A stretch of 64,000 nucleotides of DNA from Geosiphon pyriformis (taxonomy: Eukaryota; Glomeromycota; Glomeromycetes; Archaeosporales; Geosiphonaceae): contig JAAOMT010000372.1 of NCBI GenBank assembly GCA_016748015.1, positions 1-64,000 of the forward strand. The letters run 5' to 3'. The translations under genes were made by a program, and so were the position numbers. This document shows positions 33,252-44,146 of the stretch, piece after piece (the first letter of the stretch is position 1; each line of letters starts with the position of its first letter). The notes beneath the pieces were generated by a model that worked only from the letters and a program-made list of their open reading frames with translations, did not search any database and was not told where the DNA came from.

Positions 33252-34622
33252 CGACAATTAAAAGCATTAATTTTAAAATACTCTGATATATTTTCAAGAA
33301 ATGGCGAATTTGGAAGAACCAACTTGGTTCAATACCAAATTCTCACTGGAGACGCCAGACCTGAAAAACAACATGCTTACCGTGTTCCACCAATGGAGCA
33401 TAATTTTATCAGAGAAGAAGTTCAAAGCATGTTGGAAAAAGGAATAATACAATCATCAATGAGCCCATGGTCCTCACCAGTTGTTTTAGTAAGGAAAAAG
33501 AATGGAAAAATTAGATTTTGCATCGACTATTGCAAACTAAACAGCAAAACAACCAAAGACTCATACCCAATACCATTAATTGACAAAATCTTCGACATTT
33601 TTGGAGGAGCAAAATAGTTTTCTATACTGGACTTGACCAGTGGGTATTGGCAAGTGGAAATGGACCCAAAGAACAGGCATAAAACAGCATTCACAACACA
33701 AAATAGCAATTATGAGTTCAATGTAATGCCATTTGGATTAACAAACACTCCCGCGACATTCCAAAGACTAATGAACGTAATTTACTCCGGAATTCTGTGG
33801 CAATCCGTTGTTGTCTACTTGGATGATACAAATGTTTTCTCGTCAAAATTCACGGATCATTTCCAACATTTACAACAAGTTTTTGAGAGATTGAGACACA
33901 CTGGACTTAAACTAAATCTAGAAAAATGTTTCTTTGGGAAAAATGAGCTAGCATTTTTAGGACACATAATTGGAAAAGATAGAATAAAACCAGATCCATC
34001 AAAAATAGACAAAGTGAAAAATTTTCCAGTACCTCAAAACATTTCAGAAGTTAAAAGCTTTTTAGGACTCACATCTTACTACTGCCGCTTTGTAGAAAAC
34101 TTTTCAAATATTGCCAAACCTCTTAATTACCTACTATCTAAAAATGTGAAGTTTGAATGGACTGAAGCACAACAAAAAGCTTTTGAGTACCTTAGACAAA
34201 AGCTCATTGAATCACCAATAATGATCTATCTGAATTTCAACAAGAAATTCAGTTTGGCCACAGATGCCTTTGGAACTGGACTTGGAGCCATTCTGTCACA
34301 AAAAGATAATAATAGAAGAGAATGTGTAATCGCTTATGCCAGCAGAAGTCTCAGTACGGCAGAACAAAACTACACAGCACATGAACTTGAATGCTTAGCA
34401 GTAGTCTGGAGTTGTGTTCACTTTGACACATATTTATGGTACCAACCCTTTGAGATTACGACAGATCATAGAGGTCTGGTCTGGTTAAATAACAAGAAAG
34501 TGCTAAAAAGAAAATACGCCAGATGGTCACAAACGTTAGCACCATATGATTATATTATCAAATACAAAGAAGGTACCAAAAATGTTAATGCCGACTGTTT
34601 GTCAAGAATAAGACACACATAA
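33252..34622 (+). pseudogene. Element C RT and RNase H, one internal stop
   Basis: Ty3-type RT: SMSPWSSPVVLVRKKNG, FCIDYCKLN, then TAG at 33615-33617 (AK*FS, normally an aromatic residue), SILDLTSGYWQVEMD, NVMPFGLTNTPATFQRLM, and the active site VVVYLDDTNVFS with both Asp. RNase H: LATDAFGTGLGAILSQ, YTAHELECLAVVW, ITTDHRGLVWL, ending NADCLSRIRHT and TAA at 34620-34622. This makes double-stranded cDNA in the particle. One stop is the only visible damage. It is in frame with the preceding dUTPase segment and out of frame with the integrase. Confidence 0.92.
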
Positions 34623-34651
34623 AAATCACCAACCCACCCACCACAACAACA

Positions 34652-35986
34652 ATGAACAACCACCTTTACAAAAACCTCAGCCAATACTTGGAAACACTAC
34701 AAATAGACAAAGAAATGTCAGTAAAAGAGCTAATTAAGCTCCAAAAATTAGCAAAACACTATTTCATCCAAAATCACATACTTTATTACTGGAATCGACA
34801 AAATCCAGATAATCTATTAAGAGTTATAACCACAGATGAAAAAGAAACTATCTTATTTAACATGCACTCAGATATTCATTCAGGCCACTTTGGAAAAACA
34901 GCAACCATCCAACGTGCAACTAGCCGTTACTATTGGCCAAAAATGAGTTCAGACATAATCCAATACATAAGAAATTGTGACTCATGCCAACAAAGAGGAG
35001 GAGCAAAAACAATGGAATTATTAAGACCAATAAAAGTTGGACAGCCATTTGACAGAATCGGAATTGATTTAGTTGGACCCTTACCAATAACAACAAGAAA
35101 CAACTGTTATATTGCAGTAGTCATGGACTATCTCACCAAATGGCCAGAAGCTAGAACTATTAAAACAGCTGATGCTATTTCCATAGCTCAATTCGTACAT
35201 GAAGACTTAATTTACTAACATGGATGTCCACAAGAATTGCTATCAGATCAAGGCACACACTTCGTAAACAGCACCTTAAAAGAACTTAGCCAAAAATTTG
35301 GAATCAAGCGACCACTGTCATCACCATACCACCTTCAAACAAATAGATTAGTTGAAAGATTTAATCACACATTATGCAAATCACTGGCGAAAATTAGTAA
35401 CGAACATAAAAAAGAATGGGATTTGTTTATACCAGCAGTACTACTAGCATATAGAACAGTAAAACAAGATACTACACAATTCACACCGTTTGAACTAGTT
35501 TATGGAAGAAAAGCCACATTACCAGTTGAACTTACTATCCCAACTTATCCAAGTGACACTATCATGAAAGCAACATTCCAGGAAACACTACTTAGAAGAA
35601 CATACGAATTAATGGGAACTTTAGAAAACAAAAGAAGAAAAGCAGCACAAAATATTGAACAATCACAAGAACAACAAAAAGTGAGACATGATAACCAGTT
35701 ACCAGATAATATAATTAGCTACAAAATTGGAGATAAAGTATTGTTGCATCGTACAAAAATGGAAAAACAGTGGAATGGAAAATTTGATCACAAGTGGGAT
35801 GGACCATTTTATATTCACGAAATACTTGGAAATAGAGCATACAAGCTAAGACTAGATGATAAAATATTAAGAAAAGCAGCACATGGTAACCAGCTGAAAT
35901 TCCATTACAGTAAACCAGTAATAACAACAAAAACACCCAGAATTGGAACACAATTATCTTTAATTCTACCAGAACAAATTCCATGA
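34652..35986 (+). pseudogene. Element C integrase in its own frame
   Basis: ATG at 34652, 29 nt after the RNase H stop and in a different frame; TGA at 35984-35986. There is an HHCC zinc-binding domain (LFNMHSDIHSGHFGK, CDSCQQRG). The DDE core has Asp in GIDLVGPLP, Asp in LLSDQGTHFVN and Glu in RLVERFNHTL. A C-terminal GPY/F-type module follows (KIGDKVLLHRTKMEKQWNG, WDGPFYIHEILGNRAYKLRL). One TAA at 35216-35218 interrupts it. No chromodomain is seen. Integrase inserts cDNA and makes the 4-bp target duplication. The separate start is shared with D and F. Confidence 0.9.
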
Positions 35987-36073
35987 GATTTAGAACCAAT
36001 AGTTTTAATTGAACATTATTTAAAAAGATAATTAATCTTAGATCACAGCAAAAATGATTTAACAATCATAAAA

Positions 36074-36772
36074 ATGCATGCAAAAGATTCCAAAATTAAA
36101 ACAATAATACTTATTCCAGAAAACATCAACCATATAACTCAACAATTAGTTGAAAGCTTACAACAATTAAAATCTAATCTAGAAATCACAGTTAATAGCT
36201 CCAAAATAACATACATAAAAAGAACAATAGAAAATCCAAAAACAAGAAAAGAACATAATTTCGAACCATATAATATTGCCAAATATAACAACAAATTTAT
36301 TAGCAAAGTTATTGAAAAATTAGAGATAGCATTGGGCAATACATTAATAATAGAAGAAATAGAAATAAGTGAATTAACACCAAACACATTTAGCAACTTG
36401 AAAACGAAATTTCCAATTAATTACTGTTATTATCAACTAGGAAAGCACTTAAACATACAAACATTATACTCAAAAGACTCAACTAGAGTGTTTGACAAAA
36501 CAACTATCCAACTATTAGAACCTTTCATTGGAAAAACCAACACTACATTCCATTCAAAAACAGTTTAAAGAATTTTCAAAGCATTTGAAAACTGTCACAA
36601 ATTATTGTTGGACCCAACCATGAACATAATAACAACCAACAGTATTGGATGACTTACCAACTCGCAATTTCAAGAATTACAACAACAAATTAATAACACA
36701 GTATTGAACCACTATAGTAACTTAGAATTTAATGAAGAAATTAATTTCGATTTCAATGGAGCTCAATCTTGA
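36074..36772 (+). pseudogene. Element C ORF3, conserved protein of unknown function
   Basis: Downstream of integrase and in the same frame. ATG at 36074 to TGA at 36770-36772, about 232 codons, with stops at 36566 and 36648. It aligns along its length with the frame after integrase in D: TIILIPENINHITQQLVESL, LEITVNSSKITYI, then YCYYQLGKHL, LLLDPT and a C-terminal IG.LTNSQF block. The protein is hydrophilic and Lys/Asn/Thr-rich, with no membrane segment, signal peptide or zinc motif, so an envelope protein is unlikely. Function not recognised. It ends at the polypurine tract. Confidence 0.75.
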
Positions 36773-36785
36773 AAGGAGGGAATAA
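36771..36785 (+). promoter_or_regulatory. Element C polypurine tract
   Basis: GAAAGGAGGGAATAA abuts the 3' LTR, the standard place for the plus-strand primer. Confidence 0.75.
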
Positions 36786-37614
36786 TGTTACGGTTTAAGA
36801 ATTTAGCAAAAAGAATCATAAAAATAATACAAACTATTCAATCATAATATAGCACAGTAATAATCTTAGAAAGGTAATGATTAACATAGTAGCAAACACC
36901 ATCTTGTGATAGTGGCAAGCACCAGTTCACAATAGCAGCCAACACCAACTGGTGATAGCAGCAAACACCAGGTTGAAATATCAAAAAGAAAGTATTTTCT
37001 CATAGAACTACAAACATGTATATATACAGTAGTTTTAATATTGGGAAAAAAAGAATCAAGTAATAAAAATCATAACTTATCAAATCATACTTTCAAATTA
37101 AATATCCCAAGAAACCTTTAAAATCAAAAAGAAATGAAAAAGAATATTTAAAACAAAACTATCACAACCCAAAATATTAAGAAACTTACTTGTATTATTT
37201 ATTGAATGAAACTATCATTCATCAACTGAATCCCTTGGAAAAATAATTCTTGATCAAGATTATTCATGTTGTTACTAATTGATAAAAGCTTTATTGTGAG
37301 AATTAGAAAAGCGCTAAAGACCATTAACATTCTGTGTTTCTAGATTAGAGAAACACATTAGACAATTGCAAGAATAGCCTCAGAGAAGACCCCAGACAGT
37401 AGGTAGATTTCAGTTCAGCCTCTGAGAAGGAGTACATAAACACATACAACAATCAAGAATTAAAGAATAACTTACATCACAACAGTAAAAAAGAAAGCCT
37501 TCAGTGTAACAGTGACATTATCACACAAATAGAATTGAGGAACTCACGAAAGACTAATTGCAATTAAAGCAGGATATCAGCAATTAAATATAACAAGAAA
37601 ACCATCCTGTAATA
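36786..37614 (+). repeat. Element C 3' LTR (829 bp)
   Basis: Complete copy of the LTR, TGTTACGG...CTGTAATA; its last dinucleotide has changed from CA to TA. It has the 23-bp array at 36887-36978 and a TATATATA box near 37020. Confidence 0.92.
36887..36978 (+). repeat. Four-unit 23-bp tandem array in C 3' LTR
   Basis: Same four units as at 28286-28377, beginning TAGTAGCAAACACCATC, about 40 bp upstream of the TATA-like box. Confidence 0.7.
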
Positions 37615-39040
37615 CTGGCTACTATCCTAAAAAAAATTCATAAAAGAAAACCATTAATTAAATCTCTGTTTATTATACAAAAAACTCAACAAAAACTTTT
37701 AGACTTCAAAACCTTCAGAAAATACTATTATTTACAACTATTAAATACTAAGTTACAGATTTGTTATTTGTTTCAACACCTTAAATAATCACCTATAACA
37801 TTTGGTGCTCTTTGTAAGATATAATCTAACAAAAAACTAGCATTAACACCAATATTTGAAACAGTAGTAAAATTAAAAGTAATAGAGACAAATCATTTAG
37901 AATTCATAAAAACTTTATTTTAACATTATCAAACTTATCTTGGATTGACAAATAACTATTGATCAGCAGAATCAGCTTTCAATTTTTATATTAACAAAAA
38001 AATTACATTTTACTTGAAAAACCAAGAAAATTCAGAAGCCATCTTTAAGAATTTTTATAGCAAATTACTTTAAAATACCATATTTTTACAAAATTATTTG
38101 TTTACTTCACTAATCACAGAGATAAATTGGGAAATTAAAAATTATACTCAGCAGAAATTTCCTATTATCTTTGCAAAAAAAGATAAAAAAAAATTACAAA
38201 CTTCAACAAAAATACTAAAAAAAATACAACTGCTTACTTAGAAGAAATCAAAAGTTGTTTTATTTATTCATCTGTTATATCATTATATACCAGAAAGTAC
38301 TATTTACATATCATTCAAATTTGTATTATTATTAATTGTAAAAATACCATTATCCAGAGTACTGTTTCAAAATAATTAAGAAAAAACCAAACTATTAAAA
38401 ATCTACAGCAATTTTTTTAAAGAATTTAAATTGTGACCAACAACTTTATTAGAACTTTAATTATTACTACTTTAACCAAATTTCAGATTTACCAGTAACT
38501 GAACAGATACCAAATTAGAAAAAAAAAACAGCAATCAGAAAAATAATAATCAAAACTTGATTCCAAATAATTCAAAAATCATAACTTCAATTGTTTAAAC
38601 TCAACAAAACCCAAACAATCCAAACTTAGCTTCTATACTTCTACAAACTTACTGCTAGTTATTTCAATTAATTAACTGCCAGTTATTTCAATTAATTAAC
38701 TGTTAGTAGCACCAATTATCACTTAGAAATAACTATAACAATAACAATTATTACTTGTACTAATAGCATATATATTAATTGTTAAACTTGAAAAATTTAT
38801 TGGCAAAGAAGACAATGTTTAAGTATGATTAAACAATATAGCAAAAGCCATTACAGCCAATAGATAAGATGATGTCAGAGCATTTCAAGCCATCTTATAC
38901 TTTTTTTAAGATACTGTTAACTCATGATATTAAAGTCTAATTAACAAGCCATAAATTTTTAATGTATTTAAAACTGCATTTCTACAATATTTTAGCAATT
39001 ACCACAATATTAATTGGTTATTAACTAGCTTTATTACCAT
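37615..39040 (+). mobile_element. Element G fragment 1: 5' LTR end, PBS, gag part (relict)
   Basis: From the right target copy of C, an old LTR continues to ACCTATAACA (end 37800), followed by TTTGGTGCTCTTTG, the primer site type of A and D. A much-mutated gag follows: KAITANR.DDVRAFQAILYFF and TAFLQYFSN match the capsid segment of element C. It breaks off at the insertion site of D and continues at 48734. Stops occur in all frames. The old relict carries the host sequence of four later insertions. Confidence 0.7.
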
Positions 39041-39254
39041 TGTTACCAGACAAAATTAGAGATATTATTTAGCATGAAATTATCTTTATTCCTATCATTA
39101 ATTAGCATATATTATTGTTTTAAATTATCACTTATTATATTAGCAAAATGTCCGAAATTATCATTTAATTAATAACCCAATTTGTACATAACACAAATGT
39201 AACCTAAGTGCAATAATCAATCATGCAATACCCTGAAATATGTAACATTCAAAA

Positions 39255-39368
39255 GTTCGCCGAAATTTGTAGAAATTCACCGAAATAATTGATAGTTCAC
39301 CAAAATATCTAATAGTTTGCAGAAATAACTTGTAATTTGCCGAAATGTATCTTTAGTTCAGCGAAATT
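39255..39368 (+). repeat. Six-unit 20-bp array in D 5' LTR
   Basis: Cores of the type GTTCGCCGAAAT start at about 39255, 39275, 39295, 39315, 39335 and 39357; the last spacing is 22. This is the same array as in A, read on the element's sense strand. Confidence 0.6.
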
Positions 39369-39417
39369 GTAGGAAAGAGCAAAATTCAAGTTTATAAAAT
39401 AGTGTTATGACAAGTTG

Positions 39418-39425
39418 TATAAAAG
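39418..39425 (+). promoter_or_regulatory. TATA box in D 5' LTR
   Basis: TATAAAAG about 50 bp after the 20-bp array; conserved in all A/D-family LTRs. Confidence 0.6.
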
Positions 39426-40020
39426 AAAAGCTTCTTTTTTCAAGAAAATGTATCTTACTTTAGATTTATCACTTAGAACCATTCCAACACACACAAAAAG
39501 AAATAAAATATCAAATAATTTGAAAAACCAATTTCTTTAAATATTGCACTTGGAAAATCTCCAAAAACCCAACTAATGTTTTGAAATTGATTAGCTACCA
39601 ATTTCAGTAAACTGTTAGTGACTCCAGGTCTGGATCGAAAACGTTTCTCTTGACAGAATTCTATTTCTTTTACATTTCTTTTATTTTTCTTTTCTTTTCT
39701 TATTACAATTATTAGGGTAGTTTACAGACAAGATTCCTGTAGAAGAGTTGACTTTTACAGCAAAGTAACTATACATTTTTAGTGAGCTTCCAAATGAGCA
39801 ATTCCTGGGAAAGAGTTGATGTTTACTACAACATAACTACATAAAGCAACTGGCAAAGAATTGGTCATTCCACTTATAAACCCAGCAGTTCAAATTATAG
39901 AAGATAATTTGAAGATAAATTCAGTTATTAGAGATTCAACTACTTTTAGAAAACGTGAATTTGCAACCAACAGACATTTACAACATTCAAGAAAAGAGAC
40001 CAAAAACCTCTGGTAACATT

Positions 40021-40030
40021 TGGTGCTCTC
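40021..40030 (+). promoter_or_regulatory. Element D primer binding site
   Basis: TGGTGCTCTC, 2 nt after the 5' LTR; identical to the site in A. Confidence 0.6.
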
Positions 40031-40063
40031 CCATGGAAATAATACAGCAACAACAAATTCAAA

Positions 40064-41557
40064 GTGGTGACCACACCAGACACAGCAACTCTAGAGTATT
40101 ACCAGTTAATTTACACCCACTGCAAGCAAAGATTCAACATTCCAGACGGAATTGAAGTTGTCAAGAAATCAGTATACCAATACATTGAAAACCACATTAA
40201 CAATTATTTTTTTAGAAATTACAATATCTTAAAAGTTAGAAGCAACCTTTACAATAATTTAGTACACTATTTACAGTTGGGAACTGAAGACCTTAACAGT
40301 GAAACACTTGCCACTTACTTTCAAGAACTTAATTTTAATATTATCAAGTACTGTGAAGAAACATATCAGGTGCAGTCCCAATACTCTATTAATTTTGAAT
40401 CAGAGATAGAAACAAACAACAAAGGCAAACAAAAATTGAAGCAATACTCAAAAACCACCCCAAATACTCCAATACTACCAAAAACAACTGCCAAACACTT
40501 ACAAACACCTGAACAAAGAACCAGTTCAAAACTTCCACTTACTATCACATCTTTTCCAGCTTCACTTGCACAAATACAAATACCTAATTTACTCTTAAAT
40601 TGATTTGCAAGACCAAAAAATTTTACATTACCCAGAAGTCCCACCAAACAGCAAAAACCCCTTCAAACTAGTTCCAATCTCCTTGACTTTCTAGCTGAAA
40701 ATCAAAGTAAACACTCTGAGACAGCAGTGAATGAAGAAAATGACTCTGAAATATCTGAAAAAGAATCAATAGACAGTAAAAACGAAGAAAACAAAATAAT
40801 AGCATATATCACAAAAATCTCTGAATTTAATGGAAAAAACATTGAGACCAGTCCCCAAGAATGGCTCGACCAAGTTATTAAAGCTGGAGATGCAAATAGA
40901 TAGAATGCTGCCAAAATATTAAGAACAATTCTTTACTTTCTCAAAGGAACAGCAGGTGAATGGTTCAAAAACTTGACCACCCTTTTTTATGACTGGACAG
41001 CTTTCAAAACTGCCTTCTTTGAACAATTTACTGATAACAACATCTCAATCACACTTCGAAATCAGTTTTGCAATATCAAACAAGAACTCTCCAAATCTGT
41101 CATGACTTATATTGGGAAATTCAACAAACTTCTCAGATGAATTCGCCAACTTGAAACTAATAATTATTATTTCGATGCTCAAATCTTGGATCAATTTATT
41201 GCTGGTTGAAAGGATAAACTGATTAAAAAGATTCACTCACATGCTCTAAAAGATATAAACTCTGCCATTTAGCATGCAAAGAGATATAAAATGGCCATAA
41301 AAGAAGCCAATCATACAAAACTTGTAAACTTAGCCATTAGAAAAACCAGCTTAGCAGCTGAGAAAAAAATTGACCAACTCACAAAAAAAGTTGAAAACTA
41401 TTTTACCAACCAACAACAACAGCAACCCCAAAGATATCAACCACTCCAAAGACAAAATCAAAACAACTTTGCATCATCCTTTAATAACCAGCTTCAGAAT
41501 TGCCATTACTGTAGAATTCCTGGCCACTGGAAAAGAGATTGCAGAATGCTACAATGA
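40064..41557 (+). pseudogene. Element D Gag, several nonsense codons
   Basis: One frame from GTG 40064 (GTG GTG ACC) to TGA 41555-41557 with stops at 40601 and about five more places. It is homologous to A Gag from the first codons (TATLEYYQLIYTHCKQRFNI), then a Thr/Pro-rich linker, a capsid-like segment (EFNGKNIETSPQEWLDQV, YFLKGTAGEWFKNL) and an intact zinc knuckle CHYCRIPGHWKRDC. There is no in-frame ATG at the start. Gag would package the RNA. Confidence 0.85.
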
Positions 41558-44146
41558 GACCAACAAAACAGGAGTAATCAACATTACCTTTCGTCACAAC
41601 AATCTTATTACTAACCACCATTACCACCAGCTTACTATCCACCAAGACCACAATACCAAACCAACTACTATTAACCTGCTCCACAGCCAATGCAACAACA
41701 GTATTGACAACTCATTCAACATTACCAAGTACCTGCTCAAAGATTGGTTCAACAAAACCAATTTGCACCACAAAACTGATTTACAACAAACAACAACAGA
41801 ATCAACCCAAATAACCAATTAGTTCTCCAAAATCCAGTTCAGCCAAAACCCACCCATTATCATACTCAATCTAGCTATCTTACAATACCTAAAAAACAGG
41901 ATTTTCACTATACTGCACTCTCGGAAGGTAAAGCTATAGCATGACAACAAAACCCTTCTTATACTTCTACCACAATCCCACCAGCCAGAATTGCTGAAAA
42001 TGCCAACCTTTCAGATATATTTCCTTTTGAGTTCGAAGCAAATGAGTCACCATTCCTGCTTAGCAATGCAGCTGCCAACAAACAAAAAGCAATCACTGCT
42101 ATGTACACTGAAGCAGAAGTTGAAGGAAAGACAATTCACTTGATCCTAAACAGTGAATCCGCCAGAAGCATCATCACCTACCAGTTGATGCAACAGTTAA
42201 AGAGAAATGTTGACTGACCAGCTCAGACAGTAATCGTCACTGCCGATGGCATAAAAAAGACTCTAGTAGGAAAAATTGACAATTTTCCGTTCACTCTTGA
42301 TGGAATTACCATTCCAGTCAAAGTTCTTATAATGGATGTGCCCCAGTATCAAGCTCTTGTCAGAAATGATTGGCTCCAAAAAGCCAATGCAAAATTAGAC
42401 TGGGAAACCCAAAAATTACAACTCTCCTATCAAGAACAACATGCCTGAGTATCTGCTACTTGTGGTACATTTAACAAATGATCAGAAAAAGCCCCTGTCT
42501 TCAAATTTGAAGAGAAGGAAAAAAAGCCTGTAGTCAAAACATTTATGGCATTTAAATCAACATCTAACTGGGCTGAAAAAACTGAGCAAATGTATTTTGC
42601 AACAAACTCATATCCAAAGAAACCAGAAACCCCTAATTGGAACATCCCATATTCTAAACCAGAACCAAAGAAATGACACCCTTACATTCCACTCAAATGC
42701 AAGGACTGTCACAAGAAACTCTCCTCAATGGAAGCCTGCATCTTGCCAGAGGAAGAATATGGAAGTCATACTTGTTACTTTTACAATGCCTGCCATCGAG
42801 AATAATGGGGCCATTTAATTAAAAGAAGTGAAAAATGGGATGAAACACCCTGTCTTACTTGTGGAAAGCAGCTTCCTGATAAATGTAATTGAATTGACAT
42901 TGCCTTTAGAGGAGAAGTCTGTGATCAAACTTGCCAATATGCTCTTTCTATTGCAGAAAAGATAAAATATGGAACATCTTTCAATACTGCTTACAACAGC
43001 ACTCTCAACAAACTTTATTACTACCCTCATAATGCCCAAATGATCTACAAACTTGCCATGATCTTAATTAATAGAGGAACCAAAAAAGATGTTATTCAAA
43101 TGAAGGAAGCTGAATATATCAAATATATCTTGGAATTAGCTGGATTCGATTATGAAGATGAAGTAGAAGTGTACCATCAAATTGCAAGTCACACCTATCC
43201 GACTAAAGAAGCTCAAGCTCAATGACTAGAACAAATGAACATTAAATTATGTGAGGAATGCATAATGCTTTGTGATGAACAATAATGTTCTAAATGTTAT
43301 GCTTTTAGCATTCCCTTGCCTAGCAAAAGTAATTAATATGAAATTGAATTCGGAAAACCTGAAGCAACAGAAAAAATTGAAACAACACCCATCTATCTCA
43401 TTGAAAATCAGTCTGCTTCACAACTCAAATATTTCAACAACAATGGACAAGGAATAAAACCGGAAAAAGCCCACGAAATCAATGCTGGATATGATCTAAG
43501 ATATTCAGGAAAAGATACTTTTACTCTTAAACCCAAATTGCTCACAAAAATCAACCTCAAAATTGCCCTCAAAATTGCTCTCAAAATTCCACCAAGAACA
43601 ATGGTCCAAATTGCTTCACAATCATCATTGGCAAGCAAAGGAATTAATGTTAGAGGAGGAATCATAGATGCTGGATATATAGGAGACATTACAATCATGT
43701 TACAAAATGAAACCAATAAGCCTTTTCAGATTGAACATGCTGAAAAAATTGCTCAAGCTATTTATTTACTCTTAATCAACATTTCAGACTTACAGTTAGT
43801 CAATCAAAGAGAACAATTGGGAAAAAGTGAAAGAGAAACACAAGGTTTTGGTTCAACTGGATGATTTACAGTTTCAATAAACATGGCTCTCAATAAACAG
43901 AATGAGTCTCACCAGATTTTATGCCTTCTCCAACCAATCACTATTTCATCTTTCGGAGAACACCCCGAAATTTATACCTGTCCAAAGCCAACAACTACCC
44001 AACAAATTTTTGAGTCTAATGAACAAATCTGCTTAAAACATAATATCTCAATTCCAAATATTTACATTCCAGAAGGAACAAAGAAAGTCCGAGTTACTTT
44101 TTACAACCCCAATAATTACCCCATAGTTTTATTAAATAACTTATAA
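41558..44146 (+). pseudogene. Element D protease, Cys-rich module, dUTPase and linker
   Basis: It stays in the Gag frame throughout, so Gag and Pol seem to form one frame, interrupted by point stops. A Gln/Thr-rich leader comes first. The protease has LILNSESARSIIT (catalytic Asp to Asn) and VLIMDVPQYQALVRNDWL. The Cys-rich module has CKDCHKK, CLTCGK, CDQTCQY and CEEC. The dUTPase (about 43425-43870) has NAGYDL, ASQSSLASK, GGIIDAGYIGD with the motif 3 Asp kept, AEKIAQAI and TQGFGSTG. A linker before RT follows. The motif 2 Arg is Gln, so activity is doubtful. Confidence 0.83.

Larger units (their letters stand above)
28185..37614 (+). mobile_element. Element C: near-complete Ty3-type LTR retrotransposon with dUTPase and ORF3
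   Basis: It is bounded by LTRs TGTTACGG...(C/T)GTAA(C/T)A and by the duplicated target ctgg (28181-28184, 37615-37618). Order: Gag, zinc knuckle, protease, Cys-rich module, dUTPase, RT, RNase H in one strand direction, then integrase in its own frame, then ORF3, polypurine tract and 3' LTR. Damage is limited to a few nonsense codons and one frame change, making it the least decayed LTR element here. It sits within the 5' LTR of old element G. Confidence 0.92.
39041..40018 (+). repeat. Element D 5' LTR (978 bp)
   Basis: TGTTACCAGA...TCTGGTAACA, same length as the 3' copy. All differences I found between the two are transitions. It carries the 20-bp array and the TATA box at 39418-39425. Confidence 0.92.

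Noticed and set aside
36074-36772. ORF3 as an envelope gene
   Set aside because: No signal peptide, membrane segment or cysteine pattern; the protein is hydrophilic, so only the position resembles env.
39955-40155. 66-codon frame spanning LTR end, primer site and gag start in D, same length in A (15124-15324)
   Set aside because: It lacks an ATG at its start, and its similarity is explained by nucleotide conservation of LTR, primer site and the overlapping gag frame.
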